NCBI GenBank assembly: GCA_965227445.1
Contig: OZ245751.1
Coordinates: 1,922,001-1,986,000 of the forward strand
Reading direction: 5' to 3'
Origin: DT-110 sp030148525
GTDB taxonomy: Bacteria > Bacteroidota > Bacteroidia > Chitinophagales > Saprospiraceae
DNA length: 64,000 nt
Numbering within the stretch: position 1 is the first letter of the stretch; the number at the start of each line of letters is the position of its first letter. A model generated the notes under the pieces. The model was not told where the DNA came from and searched no databases. It saw only the letters and a program-made list of their open reading frames with translations. The translations under genes and the position numbers were made by a program. Shown piece by piece: positions 37,799 through 45,491 of the stretch.

Positions 37799-37865
37799 TG
37801 AGGTTTGAGGTTTGGGGTTTGAGGTAAGGTGATAGGTTACCTCAAACCCCAAACCTCAAACCTCA
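37799..37865. terminator. Perfect 29-bp inverted repeat built from GAGGTTT-like heptamers, between convergent genes
   Basis: The arms 37799-37827 and 37837-37865 are perfectly complementary over 29 bp with a 9-nt loop. The left arm is made of GAGGTTT/GGGGTTT heptamers, and three more bases of the pattern extend towards the stop codon at 37792. Lying between a plus gene ending at 37794 and a minus gene ending at 37876, it is well placed as a bidirectional terminator, although no strong U-tract follows. It could instead be a repetitive element that happens to sit here. Confidence 0.6.
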
Positions 37866-37875
37866 CACCTGTTAA

Positions 37876-38724
37876 TCAGTACAAATACTCCAGGGCCACC
37901 TCGTCGTAGAAACCAAACTCACCATCCTCATTCGAGCCAAAGCAAGAGAGCATAATGGAGTTGGGGTCAAATCCACTTGGTGTCCCGGGAATATAGACCG
38001 CTCCTACGCCGCCGCTACCTTCATTGCCGCCCGAGCCGCAGCTCAGAGAACGGTTAAAGTAGTCGGTATGGCGAAGTCCCATACAGTGTCCAAGCTCGTG
38101 GGTCATTACGTGTTCCACCGTATTAGTGTTGTAATTTTCCATGCCGGAGAAAATCTGAACGAACTTATAGGGAGACCCGCCACTGGGAAAGCCCGCTGAG
38201 CCACCGGCACCACCACTGGTGCGATAAACGACAATGTCGTAGGGCCGGTAGTTGGTGCCAAATGTCAGGGTGAAGTTCAGCCCCATGTTCAGACGGTTGT
38301 AGTTGTTGACCGCCCATTGCAGGGCAGTCCGCATTTTGGAGGTCAGCGCATTTGCGCCCCCGGTGTAACCGATAATATTAATGGTTTGTGGTGAGCTGAC
38401 AAGATTAAAGGTTCGGTATTGCTCACCCACTGCACCCTCGTGAAAGATCTCGCTGGTAAGCATCTCCTTCATTTGCTGCTCGGAGATCATAATGTCCTGT
38501 TCGAGCAAGAATTTTGTCTCCGATTTTCCCGTTAGGGGATTGTTATCAGTAACTACGTCAATATCGGAAATATCAAATCCCAATTCTTCGAAGTTAGCTT
38601 TGATTTCATCCGTAATTACTGGCTGGTCGGTTGCCGTCAAATCCTTATCCTTTTGACAGGAATTAAAGAATACGACACTCAGGCTTAGCCCAAGCAGGAG
38701 CTTGGTCACGTTGCGTTTTTTCAT
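37876..38724 (-). CDS. M57-type (dual-action HEIGH-like) metalloprotease lipoprotein
   Basis: 282 residues from the ATG at 38724; an upstream extension of the frame adds no signal and is rejected. Lipoprotein signal with lipobox FNSC (Cys23). The zinc site HELGHCMGLRH lies at 209-219 (His209, Glu210, His213, His219), followed by TD as in the HEIGHTxxxxHTD pattern of the M57 family and a metzincin-like layout. The preceding region (NYNRLNMGLNFTL, DIVVYRTSG) is typical of the same family. Probably a surface or periplasmic protease. Transcribed alone, convergent with the glycosyltransferase gene and divergent from the subtilisin-like gene. Confidence 0.87.
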   Translation of the reverse strand: MKKRNVTKLLLGLSLSVVFFNSCQKDKDLTATDQPVITDEIKANFEELGFDISDIDVVTDNNPLTGKSETKFLLEQDIMISEQQMKEMLTSEIFHEGAVGEQYRTFNLVSSPQTINIIGYTGGANALTSKMRTALQWAVNNYNRLNMGLNFTLTFGTNYRPYDIVVYRTSGGAGGSAGFPSGGSPYKFVQIFSGMENYNTNTVEHVMTHELGHCMGLRHTDYFNRSLSCGSGGNEGSGGVGAVYIPGTPSGFDPNSIMLSCFGSNEDGEFGFYDEVALEYLY

Positions 38725-39088
38725 ACTAGTCTTGTAATTAGTTTGTTTTAAAATATACGTATCACAGGTCGAATGGCGCGCACATTCGACGTACTGATCT
38801 CTATACATTACCCCTGAAATCAATTGGGCATTGCCAATTCATTTTTAGTTAGTACACACCAGATTTCCGGTGGTTCGTTTACACAAACCACAACGGGGTA
38901 TTTTAGTAAAGTTGGTTATTACAGCTTGGAGACTGTCGGGAGGGTAGGTTGTCACTTAGTTGGGTGTCATGTGCTAGTATATAGAAAAAAAAGGAAATGG
39001 AAAACCAATTGCTATTTTTTTATTTTAAATATTTCAATAAAGACTGAAATTGTCCTTGTGCTCGTATATTCTGGAAAAGTCCCTCTTC
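38725..39088. other. Divergent intergenic region, no gene seen
   Basis: 364 bp between the metalloprotease (minus) and subtilase-like (plus) genes. It is AT-rich near the plus-strand start. No ORF with coding character, no RNA gene and no clear TAnnTTTG promoter was recognised. It must hold both promoters. Confidence 0.4.
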
Positions 39089-41467
39089 ATGATCCCACGA
39101 CTGATTATTTACGTCTTGCTGCTTTGCTTTTTTCTGCCCGAACCAACTGTGAGTCAGGATACTCTTTGGGTCGGCACCGAAGGTACCGTACTCGACCTGG
39201 ACCTTTCCCAAATCGGCATGAACGGGGTACGGCATAAATACCCATGGCTCGATGGTTCCGGAATCCGTGTTTCTATCCAGGAGGAAGCCTTTGACAGCCT
39301 GGATGCAGACCTGGTGGGCAGGTACCTGGATGTTGGCCTCACAAGTGAACGTTCTACCGAGCATGCTACCGCTATGGCCACCGTGATTGGCGGAGCGGGG
39401 AATACCTCTGTTCGTGGACTCGGCGTTGCTCCCGGTGTGCTGCTTTCCCCATCCAATCTGTCCGGACTATTGCCCGACCCGGTTGAGGTATACCGACAAA
39501 ATGAATTGTTCCTGCAAAATCATTCTTACGGTGGCGATCGGGACATGCCATACAACCACCAGGCCCGTGCTTTCGATCAATCCATGTACGAGGAACCGCG
39601 ATTGTTGCACATTTTTTCCTCCGGTAATGACGGGACCGCTCAGGGATTGACTCGCCTTGGCAGGATCCCGGCTGGAGCCAACCTGACGGGGCCTTTCAAA
39701 CAGGCAAAGAACGTGTTACTCGTCGGAGCCATTGATACCATTCAGGAGGTGTTGGGTTTTTCCTCTCGCGGCCCTACTTACGACGGCCGCATTAAACCCG
39801 ACCTGGTAACCTACGCCTTATTTGGTTCCTCCAATGCAGCGGCCCTTACCACCGGAGTTTGTGCCTTATTGCAACAAGCTCATATCGCAAATTACGGTAG
39901 CTATCCCTCTGCCGCCCTGCTCAAGGCTATTCTTATTCAATCGGCCGCGAAAACCGGTGATCCCGGACCTGATCACCGGTCTGGTTTTGGGGCCCTCGAT
40001 GCTTATGCCGCTGTGGAAACCCTAATGGAGGATCGGTTTATTCAGGATTCCCTTACGGGAAAAAACAAATTCCTCTGGGAGTGGACGGTGCAAAAACCGG
40101 GTGACCAAATGCGTATAGCCCTCGCCTGGATTGATCCGCCCGCAGTGGATACCACTGCCAGGTTACTGGTGAACGACCTGGACCTGCGATTGGTCACCCC
40201 GGACGGTGACACCATTGTGCCCTGGACAATTCCCTTTGCCGCCCGGTCGGACCTCAAGGCCCGCCGTGGTCATGATACCCTGAATACAGTGGAGGTGATA
40301 ACCTATCAGAACCCTTCTGCCGGCCGGTATCAGCTTGTAGTCTCCGGAAATATGGCCGAGGGGGTAACACAGAACTTTAGTCTGGCGTACGGCATGAAAG
40401 CAAAAGATCGCTTTAAGTGGACCTATCCACTGGCGTCGGATCCCGTGCCTTTTACGGGCGAGTCATTTACGTATGTACAGTGGGATACGGATCAGGTCAG
40501 CACCGGAGTACTGGAAGCACAATTGCCCGGCTCATCCGGGTGGACCATACTGACGGATAGCCTTTCCCTGGCCGAAGGCCGTTGGCGCTGGAAAATACCG
40601 ACAACTCTCCATGGTCTGGCGCGTCTGCGGATCAGGACCGAATCGGCAGTTCATCTTTCCGATACCTTCCGGATCAGCCACCCCTTGCGCCCGCGGATCG
40701 CCCTGGTTTGTGGCGATAGTATGCTATTAGAGTGGTCCGCAGTTCCCGGGACTACCGGCTACCGTTTGTGGGTGCAGGACGGTTCCTACCTGAGACCGGC
40801 TACGGAGACGCAGGATACCTTGTTTTTTTGGCGAAAGCCAGACTTACCTCAGTCACGCATAGCCGTTGAGCCACTTTTTGAGGAGCGATCTACCGCCCTG
40901 ACCAGTGAATCCCTGCCACTCGACCGTGCCGCGGAGATCTGTTATATCAACTCCTTCTTTGCCAACGGACTGGCGGATGATAGGGGAGTAGTGCTGAACG
41001 GAAATTTGAGCACCCGCTGGCAGGTTTCAGCCATTCGTTGGCAACGACTGGATCCGGATGGCATATACAGGGATATGGTTCGCCAAATTCCCGATTCGGA
41101 TAGTATCAGGTTCCTTGATACGGAGCCTTCACACGGTCAAAATGTGTATCGACTGGCAGTGGAAACCTTTGCGGGAAAAGAATATGTAAGCAATCCGGCC
41201 GAAGCATGGTACATCCGGGAACCGCGGGTGGTTTTTTTTCCAAATCCAGCTCCCCGCAACGGTTGGCTGACCGTATTTACCGGGGTGATCAGCCAGGAGG
41301 AAAACGGGGAGATCAGAGCCTATGATAGTATGGGGCGATTGGTGCATCGGCAATCCATATCGACTGAGCGATTCGTAATTCCACTCCAGAACTGGGCTCC
41401 GGGATACTACGTGGTGGAAGTCCGGGGCTTGGGCGAGGTTATCCGGCACCGGGTGGTGGTGCAGTAG
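39089..41467 (+). CDS. Subtilisin-fold (S8) protein with T9SS sorting domain; catalytic Asp position is Gln
   Basis: 792 residues from ATG 39089 (a TTG 39 nt upstream is not needed); signal peptide ending near PTVSQ. The S8 fold is seen from His92 in STEHATAMATVIGG, oxyanion Asn180 in FSSGNDG, and Ser248 in FGSSNAAALTTGV, preceded by SSRGPTYDGRIKPDL. The Asp region reads GIRVSIQEEAFDSL. Counting back from the conserved GR, the Asp position is Gln64, so classical catalysis is doubtful unless a nearby Asp or Glu substitutes. Beta-rich domains follow (P/C-terminal-like), and the protein ends in a T9SS type A sorting domain (FFPNPAPRNGW to VVVQ). Secreted; either a non-canonical protease or a pseudoenzyme. 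Confidence 0.85.
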   Translation: MIPRLIIYVLLLCFFLPEPTVSQDTLWVGTEGTVLDLDLSQIGMNGVRHKYPWLDGSGIRVSIQEEAFDSLDADLVGRYLDVGLTSERSTEHATAMATVIGGAGNTSVRGLGVAPGVLLSPSNLSGLLPDPVEVYRQNELFLQNHSYGGDRDMPYNHQARAFDQSMYEEPRLLHIFSSGNDGTAQGLTRLGRIPAGANLTGPFKQAKNVLLVGAIDTIQEVLGFSSRGPTYDGRIKPDLVTYALFGSSNAAALTTGVCALLQQAHIANYGSYPSAALLKAILIQSAAKTGDPGPDHRSGFGALDAYAAVETLMEDRFIQDSLTGKNKFLWEWTVQKPGDQMRIALAWIDPPAVDTTARLLVNDLDLRLVTPDGDTIVPWTIPFAARSDLKARRGHDTLNTVEVITYQNPSAGRYQLVVSGNMAEGVTQNFSLAYGMKAKDRFKWTYPLASDPVPFTGESFTYVQWDTDQVSTGVLEAQLPGSSGWTILTDSLSLAEGRWRWKIPTTLHGLARLRIRTESAVHLSDTFRISHPLRPRIALVCGDSMLLEWSAVPGTTGYRLWVQDGSYLRPATETQDTLFFWRKPDLPQSRIAVEPLFEERSTALTSESLPLDRAAEICYINSFFANGLADDRGVVLNGNLSTRWQVSAIRWQRLDPDGIYRDMVRQIPDSDSIRFLDTEPSHGQNVYRLAVETFAGKEYVSNPAEAWYIREPRVVFFPNPAPRNGWLTVFTGVISQEENGEIRAYDSMGRLVHRQSISTERFVIPLQNWAPGYYVVEVRGLGEVIRHRVVVQ

Positions 41468-41489
41468 GCGGTTTTCAGTCTCAGTTAGC

Positions 41490-41507
41490 AATGCTCAATG
41501 CTCAATG
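41490..41507. repeat. Short tandem repeat, 7-bp unit AATGCTC (2.6 copies)
   Basis: Two full copies of AATGCTC plus AATG lie just after the stop of the subtilase-like gene. It is short and could be chance, but its unit length equals that of the other two intergenic tandem repeats in the window. Confidence 0.5.
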
Positions 41508-41515
41508 TGGTTTTA

Positions 41516-41539
41516 TTTTTTTGGCTTTCGCCAAAAGGA
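41516..41539. terminator. Hairpin after the subtilase-like gene containing GGCTTTCGCC
   Basis: TTTTGGC and GCCAAAA flank a TTTC loop (GAAA on the other strand), preceded by a long T-run and followed a few bases later by GTTTTTG. Fifty bases after the stop at 41467, it could act as a weak terminator. It is also the only intergenic copy of the recurrent GGCGAAAGCC motif discussed in the findings. Confidence 0.45.
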
Positions 41540-41621
41540 GTTTTTGTAGTGTGCAGTCTTCAGTAGGCAGTCCTAATGTATTTAAACGGAGAACTGTCAA
41601 CGCTATTCAGTCCAGGTCAAC

Positions 41622-41712
41622 TTCTGATCTCTGACCTCTGATCTCTGACCTCTGATTTCTGACCTCTGATTTCTGACCTCTGATTTCTGACCTCTGACCT
41701 CTGACTTCCGAT
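41622..41712. repeat. Tandem heptanucleotide repeat, 13 units of YTCTGAY
   Basis: Thirteen consecutive 7-bp units alternate between CTCTGAC, CTCTGAT and TTCTGAC (last unit TTCCGAT) and end 21 bp before the holA start codon. The unit is not a multiple of three and no credible gene covers it. The array could vary in length by slippage and so change spacing in the holA promoter or leader. Similar heptamer arrays occur between genes in some cyanobacteria and Bacteroidota. Confidence 0.85.
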
Positions 41713-41733
41713 TTCCCATCGTATCTTAGCCCC

Positions 41734-42765
41734 ATGACCTACCAGGATATTATCAAGCAGATGCGAGCCAAAGATTTCAAACCCTTGTATTTCTTGCACG
41801 GCGATGAATCCTATTTTATTGATGCCGTAGTAGAATACGCAGAAGACAATATTCTGAGCGAGGCGGAGCAGAGCTTTAACCAGACTGTTCTGTATGGTAA
41901 AGAAGCCGACCATCTGACGGTCATCGACACCGCCCGGCGGTATCCCATGATGGCAGAACGTCAGGTGGTAATCCTCAAGGAGGCGCAGGAAATGCGGACG
42001 CTAAAGGACCTCCAGGGGTACGTGGAGAATCCCACACCTTCCACGGTACTGATCATTGCCCACAAGCACAAAAAACTCAATTTCAATACCAAGCTGGGCA
42101 AAGCACTCAAGAAGCACGCGGTGGTGCTGGATGCCAAGAAACTCTACGACAACCAGGTCCCCGACTGGATTGTAGATTACTTGAAACGCAAGAAGTTTCG
42201 TATCCGGCCCGATGCCGCTAATTTACTCGGTGAATATCTGGGGACCAACCTTGCGAAAATCGCCAACGAACTCAATAAGCTGGCAATAAACTTGCCCAAG
42301 GACACGGAGATTACTACCAAACACATTGAGGAGAATATCGGGATCAGCAAGGATTATAACGTGTTTGAGTTGCAGAAAGCCCTCGGGACGGGTGATGTTG
42401 CCAAAGCGAACCGCATAGTGCAGTACTTCGCAGCCAACCCAAAAAAGAATCCCATGCCGGTGGTACTGGGGTCGCTGTACAATTATTTTTCCAAGGTATA
42501 TATGCTGCACTACCTGAAAAACACACCGGAAAAAGAACTGCTATCGACGATCGGCCTTCGATCGGCCTGGTTTTTGCGGGAGTACAGAGCTGCACAGCGC
42601 CAGTATCCTTTGCCTCGGGTGACCCGGGTACTGCGCTTGCTGTCGGAGTACGACATGAAAAGCAAAGGGGTAGGATACCAGTCGACCGGGAAGCCCGACG
42701 GAGAGTTGTTGCGGGAGATGGTCTGGAAGATTATGCATCCGAAACATAGGGCAATCGATGTCTAA
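41734..42765 (+). CDS. holA: DNA polymerase III subunit delta
   Basis: 343 residues, ATG start. Family-typical N-terminus YQDIIKQMRAKDFKPLYFLHGDESYFIDAVV, then YPMMAERQVVILKEAQEM, TVLIIAHKHKKLN and DAKKLYDNQVPDWIVDYLKRK, and the C-terminal DNFELQKALG-like segment (YNVFELQKALGTGDVAKA) match bacterial HolA proteins of about 340 residues. It is the clamp-loader subunit that opens the beta clamp at the replication fork. It is the only obvious housekeeping gene in the window, stands alone, and is preceded by the heptanucleotide array. Confidence 0.95.
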   Translation: MTYQDIIKQMRAKDFKPLYFLHGDESYFIDAVVEYAEDNILSEAEQSFNQTVLYGKEADHLTVIDTARRYPMMAERQVVILKEAQEMRTLKDLQGYVENPTPSTVLIIAHKHKKLNFNTKLGKALKKHAVVLDAKKLYDNQVPDWIVDYLKRKKFRIRPDAANLLGEYLGTNLAKIANELNKLAINLPKDTEITTKHIEENIGISKDYNVFELQKALGTGDVAKANRIVQYFAANPKKNPMPVVLGSLYNYFSKVYMLHYLKNTPEKELLSTIGLRSAWFLREYRAAQRQYPLPRVTRVLRLLSEYDMKSKGVGYQSTGKPDGELLREMVWKIMHPKHRAIDV

Positions 42766-42837
42766 TTATAATTATTTGAATATGAGTGCTGTAAGTATGT
42801 GTGTGATATTTATGTTTCAACTTAGCATCTTTTTTAC

Positions 42838-42845
42838 AATATTTG
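42838..42845 (+). promoter_or_regulatory. Possible -7 element upstream of the 42989 gene cluster
   Basis: AATATTTG matches seven of eight positions of the Bacteroidota -7 box TAnnTTTG and lies about 145 bp before the first start codon of the cluster, after holA. No clear TTG -33 box is seen at the right spacing. Very tentative. The rest of the 223-bp gap after holA shows nothing else. Confidence 0.2.
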
Positions 42846-42988
42846 CGTACAGTTAGATATCAAATTCCCATTGCAGTAAGCCAGTATTCGCGTTCTCACC
42901 ACAAAGTAATTACGATTTCCTCTATTCTCATGTAATTTATAGCGAAGCGTTCTAACCGTTAAAAGATCATTGTATTCAGCTGAGTACA

Positions 42989-43597
42989 ATGGCGGATCAT
43001 AACATTAACGGTTACGTCATGACGACCTTTACCAATCAATCCATACATAGTGGGGCATTTAACGTGCAGCAACCCGCGCTATTCCATCCTACCAAATACT
43101 TGTGTATCTGGATTGGAATCATGGGTATGTGCTTTCTACCCCTCATTCTCTCCGGCCAATCCACCCGCCTGGAAGTAACCGGCAACGCAGGAACCATTCA
43201 AAATGACTGGGCTAGTGTTTCCTGGGCTATTGGTGCCATTAGTCCCGGCACACATACAAAAGCCGATCAGCAACTCCGCGTCGGACACATTTACCCATCC
43301 ATCCGTTTTTCCGGGGACACTCCGCTCACCAGGAGTACTCCCCTTGCCCGCGCTTTCCCAAATCCCTTTACCGAGCGGATAGATTTATTACCGATTACTG
43401 ATCAGACAAACAGGCTTACCATTCAGGTTCAGGATGCATTGGGCCGACGGGTACACTCTCAGGTTTGGGCCGACCCAACAATCAGGTGTACCCTCGAACT
43501 GGATCATTTACCAGCCGGTGCTTATTCGGTGACTTTGCACTTGCCGGATGGATCGACCGAACAAGAGACCCTTAAGATATTGAAGAAGAAATTATAG
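42989..43597 (+). CDS. Small T9SS type A sorting domain protein
   Basis: 202 residues from the ATG at 42989. The hydrophobic signal-like segment CIWIGIMGMCFLPLILSGQ lies unusually far in (about 39-57), so the true start may be a later codon such as the ATG at 43019. The middle (VTGNAGTIQNDWASVSWAIGAI, VGHIYPSI) matches a small domain common in Bacteroidota secreted proteins just before the sorting domain. The C-terminus (ARAFPNPFTERIDLLP to KILKKKL) is a T9SS type A sorting domain. Probably exported and surface-attached. First gene of the 42989-64000 cluster, 33 nt before the next start. Confidence 0.75.
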   Translation: MADHNINGYVMTTFTNQSIHSGAFNVQQPALFHPTKYLCIWIGIMGMCFLPLILSGQSTRLEVTGNAGTIQNDWASVSWAIGAISPGTHTKADQQLRVGHIYPSIRFSGDTPLTRSTPLARAFPNPFTERIDLLPITDQTNRLTIQVQDALGRRVHSQVWADPTIRCTLELDHLPAGAYSVTLHLPDGSTEQETLKILKKKL

Positions 43598-43630
43598 AAA
43601 CCATAACCCGATCTAAACTACCAACAAAAA

Positions 43631-45487
43631 ATGCCACGCTATCACCTACTCCTACTGTTCCTGTGCTTTGCCTTGCAGCCTCTTGTTGCACAGGTTACAC
43701 CTCAGGGATTTCCCTACCAGGCTATGGCACTGAATGAGTCGGGAAAACCCCAGGCGAACCGGACAATCCTGGTTCACTTTACGCTCTGGACGCAGGAAGG
43801 AGAGGAACGACTGGATCACTTTCAGGAAGTACAGGAGTTGACCACCGATGCCGACGGATACTTTTCTGCTATTATCGGGCAGGGGTATGAACAGGATGGC
43901 CGCCTCGCCGAAGTGCCCTGGGCCACCGGTCGTGTTTGGTTGGATGTTAAGTGGGTTTATAATGCGAATCAACCTTTCCGGCAATTGAGTAGCACTCGAT
44001 TGTTCTCGGTGCCCTATGCGCTTTTTGCCGAACAGGCTGGTCGACTAACGGAAATGCCATTGGATACCAGCTTGCGATCCACACCGGGGCCGTCGATCTA
44101 TTGGTCAACAAGTGGCAATTACATGACCAGTCCGCCTGTCCATTATATTGGAACTGCCGATTACAAAGATCTGGTATTCAAAACGAATGGAATCGTCAGA
44201 ATGTGTATCAGTAAAGATGGTAAAATTACCTACAAAAGTGGCGTTACGGGGATCGATGGTCAAAAGAGTAGTTATCCGCTTTACGTACATAGCAGTAATC
44301 AGGGGATTTGGATTGAAATTAACGAAGAGCGGGATGGGAATAACAACTTCGTGGCGTTTGCCGATACCGAGGGTATCCAGGGACGTATCGAAGGGCAAAC
44401 CGAGGACGAATGGCGTAGTTCGACCGATCATACCGTACAAAATGCCTTGTTTGGCTTACAGATCGTATCCCTTACGGCGCAGGTCGTAAACTTGGGTCTT
44501 ACCGCTGCCGGGGCATTCGCTTCAGGAATGGGAGCCGGAGCCGGAGTCGGACTGGTAGCTGAAGCAGCTAGCTTTGGGGCCAACCTGGCCAATACAATCA
44601 CCAGCCGTATAAATTATATGGACTACCACCTTAGCAATATGGGAGTGGCCTATAACAGTGGTGGAGCTGACTACGGAGAATGGTTACCACGGTTGGATGC
44701 AGATCCCCTGCGAACGGGACAAATTGTGGGGATCTATCCGGAAGGAGTCAGCCTGAATACGGAAGGTGCGAGGGTTTTACGTGTCGTATCCAATCAATCA
44801 GCGGTACTTGGTAATGCACCCTCCGAAGATGAAAAAGGTGCATTCGAAAAAATCGCCTTTTTGGGCCAAGTACCCGTTTGGGTTACCGGTCCGGTTCGGG
44901 CAGGTGATTATATCATTCCTACGGGCCGGAATGATGGAGTAGGGCAGGCTGTACACCCCGATTCTATGACCTGGGCTGATTTCCGGCAAATTGTGGGAGT
45001 TGCCTGGCAGGATGCTCCCGATGAGCACCTGCAATTAGTCAATCTTGCCGTGGGCTTGACGACAGACGAATTCAGTGATAAGGTGGCTCAACTTAACAGC
45101 AAACTGGATCAGATTATTAACTACCTCCAAAAGAATGACCCGGATGCTGTTTTCACCTACCAGGCTGATGCCTGGAAGCAAAACCAGGAAAGTTCAGTTG
45201 GTGCGTTGGCTGGGTGGACGGAAAAGCGCCGGTTCCAGGCTTTTGAAGCGCTTTTGCGGCAGCAGGAACCATACTTGCTGCTGGTTGCTGGCCAGGTAAA
45301 GGAACAATTGGATTCCCGGGGAGTGGATGCCTCTGAATTACCTATTGATCCCTCCTTTTTCTCGGATCCGGTACAGTATTTGATGGACAAACGAAAAAAA
45401 ACGGCTTGGAAGGCGGCGTGGCGCACCTTGGATCGGGAGGTCGAACCTCTGTTGATCCAATCTGCCAACAACACCGAAAACCAATAA
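43631..45487 (+). CDS. Secreted protein with Peptidase_G2-like (phage tail-appendage type) domain, paralogue 1
   Basis: 618 residues, ATG start, signal peptide to about residue 20 (LQPLVAQ). Residues 25-135 form an N-terminal beta domain (FPYQAMALNESG, then VPYALFAEQA) common at the start of Bacteroidota tail-fibre-like proteins. Residues about 282-327 are a Gly/Ala-rich hydrophobic stretch. From about 345, GGADYGEWLPR, GVSLNTEG, AVLGNA, IAFLGQVPVWVTGPVRAGDYI and IVGVAW follow the order of the Peptidase_G2 autoproteolytic domain of phage phi29-type appendages. The last 130 residues look helical. No T9SS sorting domain. First of three tandem paralogues; the next gene starts 4 nt later. The G2 relation is by motif, not proven. 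Confidence 0.7.
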   Translation: MPRYHLLLLFLCFALQPLVAQVTPQGFPYQAMALNESGKPQANRTILVHFTLWTQEGEERLDHFQEVQELTTDADGYFSAIIGQGYEQDGRLAEVPWATGRVWLDVKWVYNANQPFRQLSSTRLFSVPYALFAEQAGRLTEMPLDTSLRSTPGPSIYWSTSGNYMTSPPVHYIGTADYKDLVFKTNGIVRMCISKDGKITYKSGVTGIDGQKSSYPLYVHSSNQGIWIEINEERDGNNNFVAFADTEGIQGRIEGQTEDEWRSSTDHTVQNALFGLQIVSLTAQVVNLGLTAAGAFASGMGAGAGVGLVAEAASFGANLANTITSRINYMDYHLSNMGVAYNSGGADYGEWLPRLDADPLRTGQIVGIYPEGVSLNTEGARVLRVVSNQSAVLGNAPSEDEKGAFEKIAFLGQVPVWVTGPVRAGDYIIPTGRNDGVGQAVHPDSMTWADFRQIVGVAWQDAPDEHLQLVNLAVGLTTDEFSDKVAQLNSKLDQIINYLQKNDPDAVFTYQADAWKQNQESSVGALAGWTEKRRFQAFEALLRQQEPYLLLVAGQVKEQLDSRGVDASELPIDPSFFSDPVQYLMDKRKKTAWKAAWRTLDREVEPLLIQSANNTENQ

Positions 45488-45491
45488 ACTT

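Noticed and set aside
38725..38823. Longer start for the M57-type protease
   Set aside because: The extension hides the lipoprotein signal; the ATG at 38724 gives a proper signal peptide and lipobox.
41622..41712. Possible CRISPR array
   Set aside because: The repeat unit is 7 bp with no spacers and no cas genes nearby; it is a simple tandem repeat.
41617..41913. 98-codon frame on the minus strand over the heptanucleotide repeat
   Set aside because: The repetitive peptide (QRSEVR-type) is a translation of the 7-bp repeat read in three frames, and the rest is antisense to holA.
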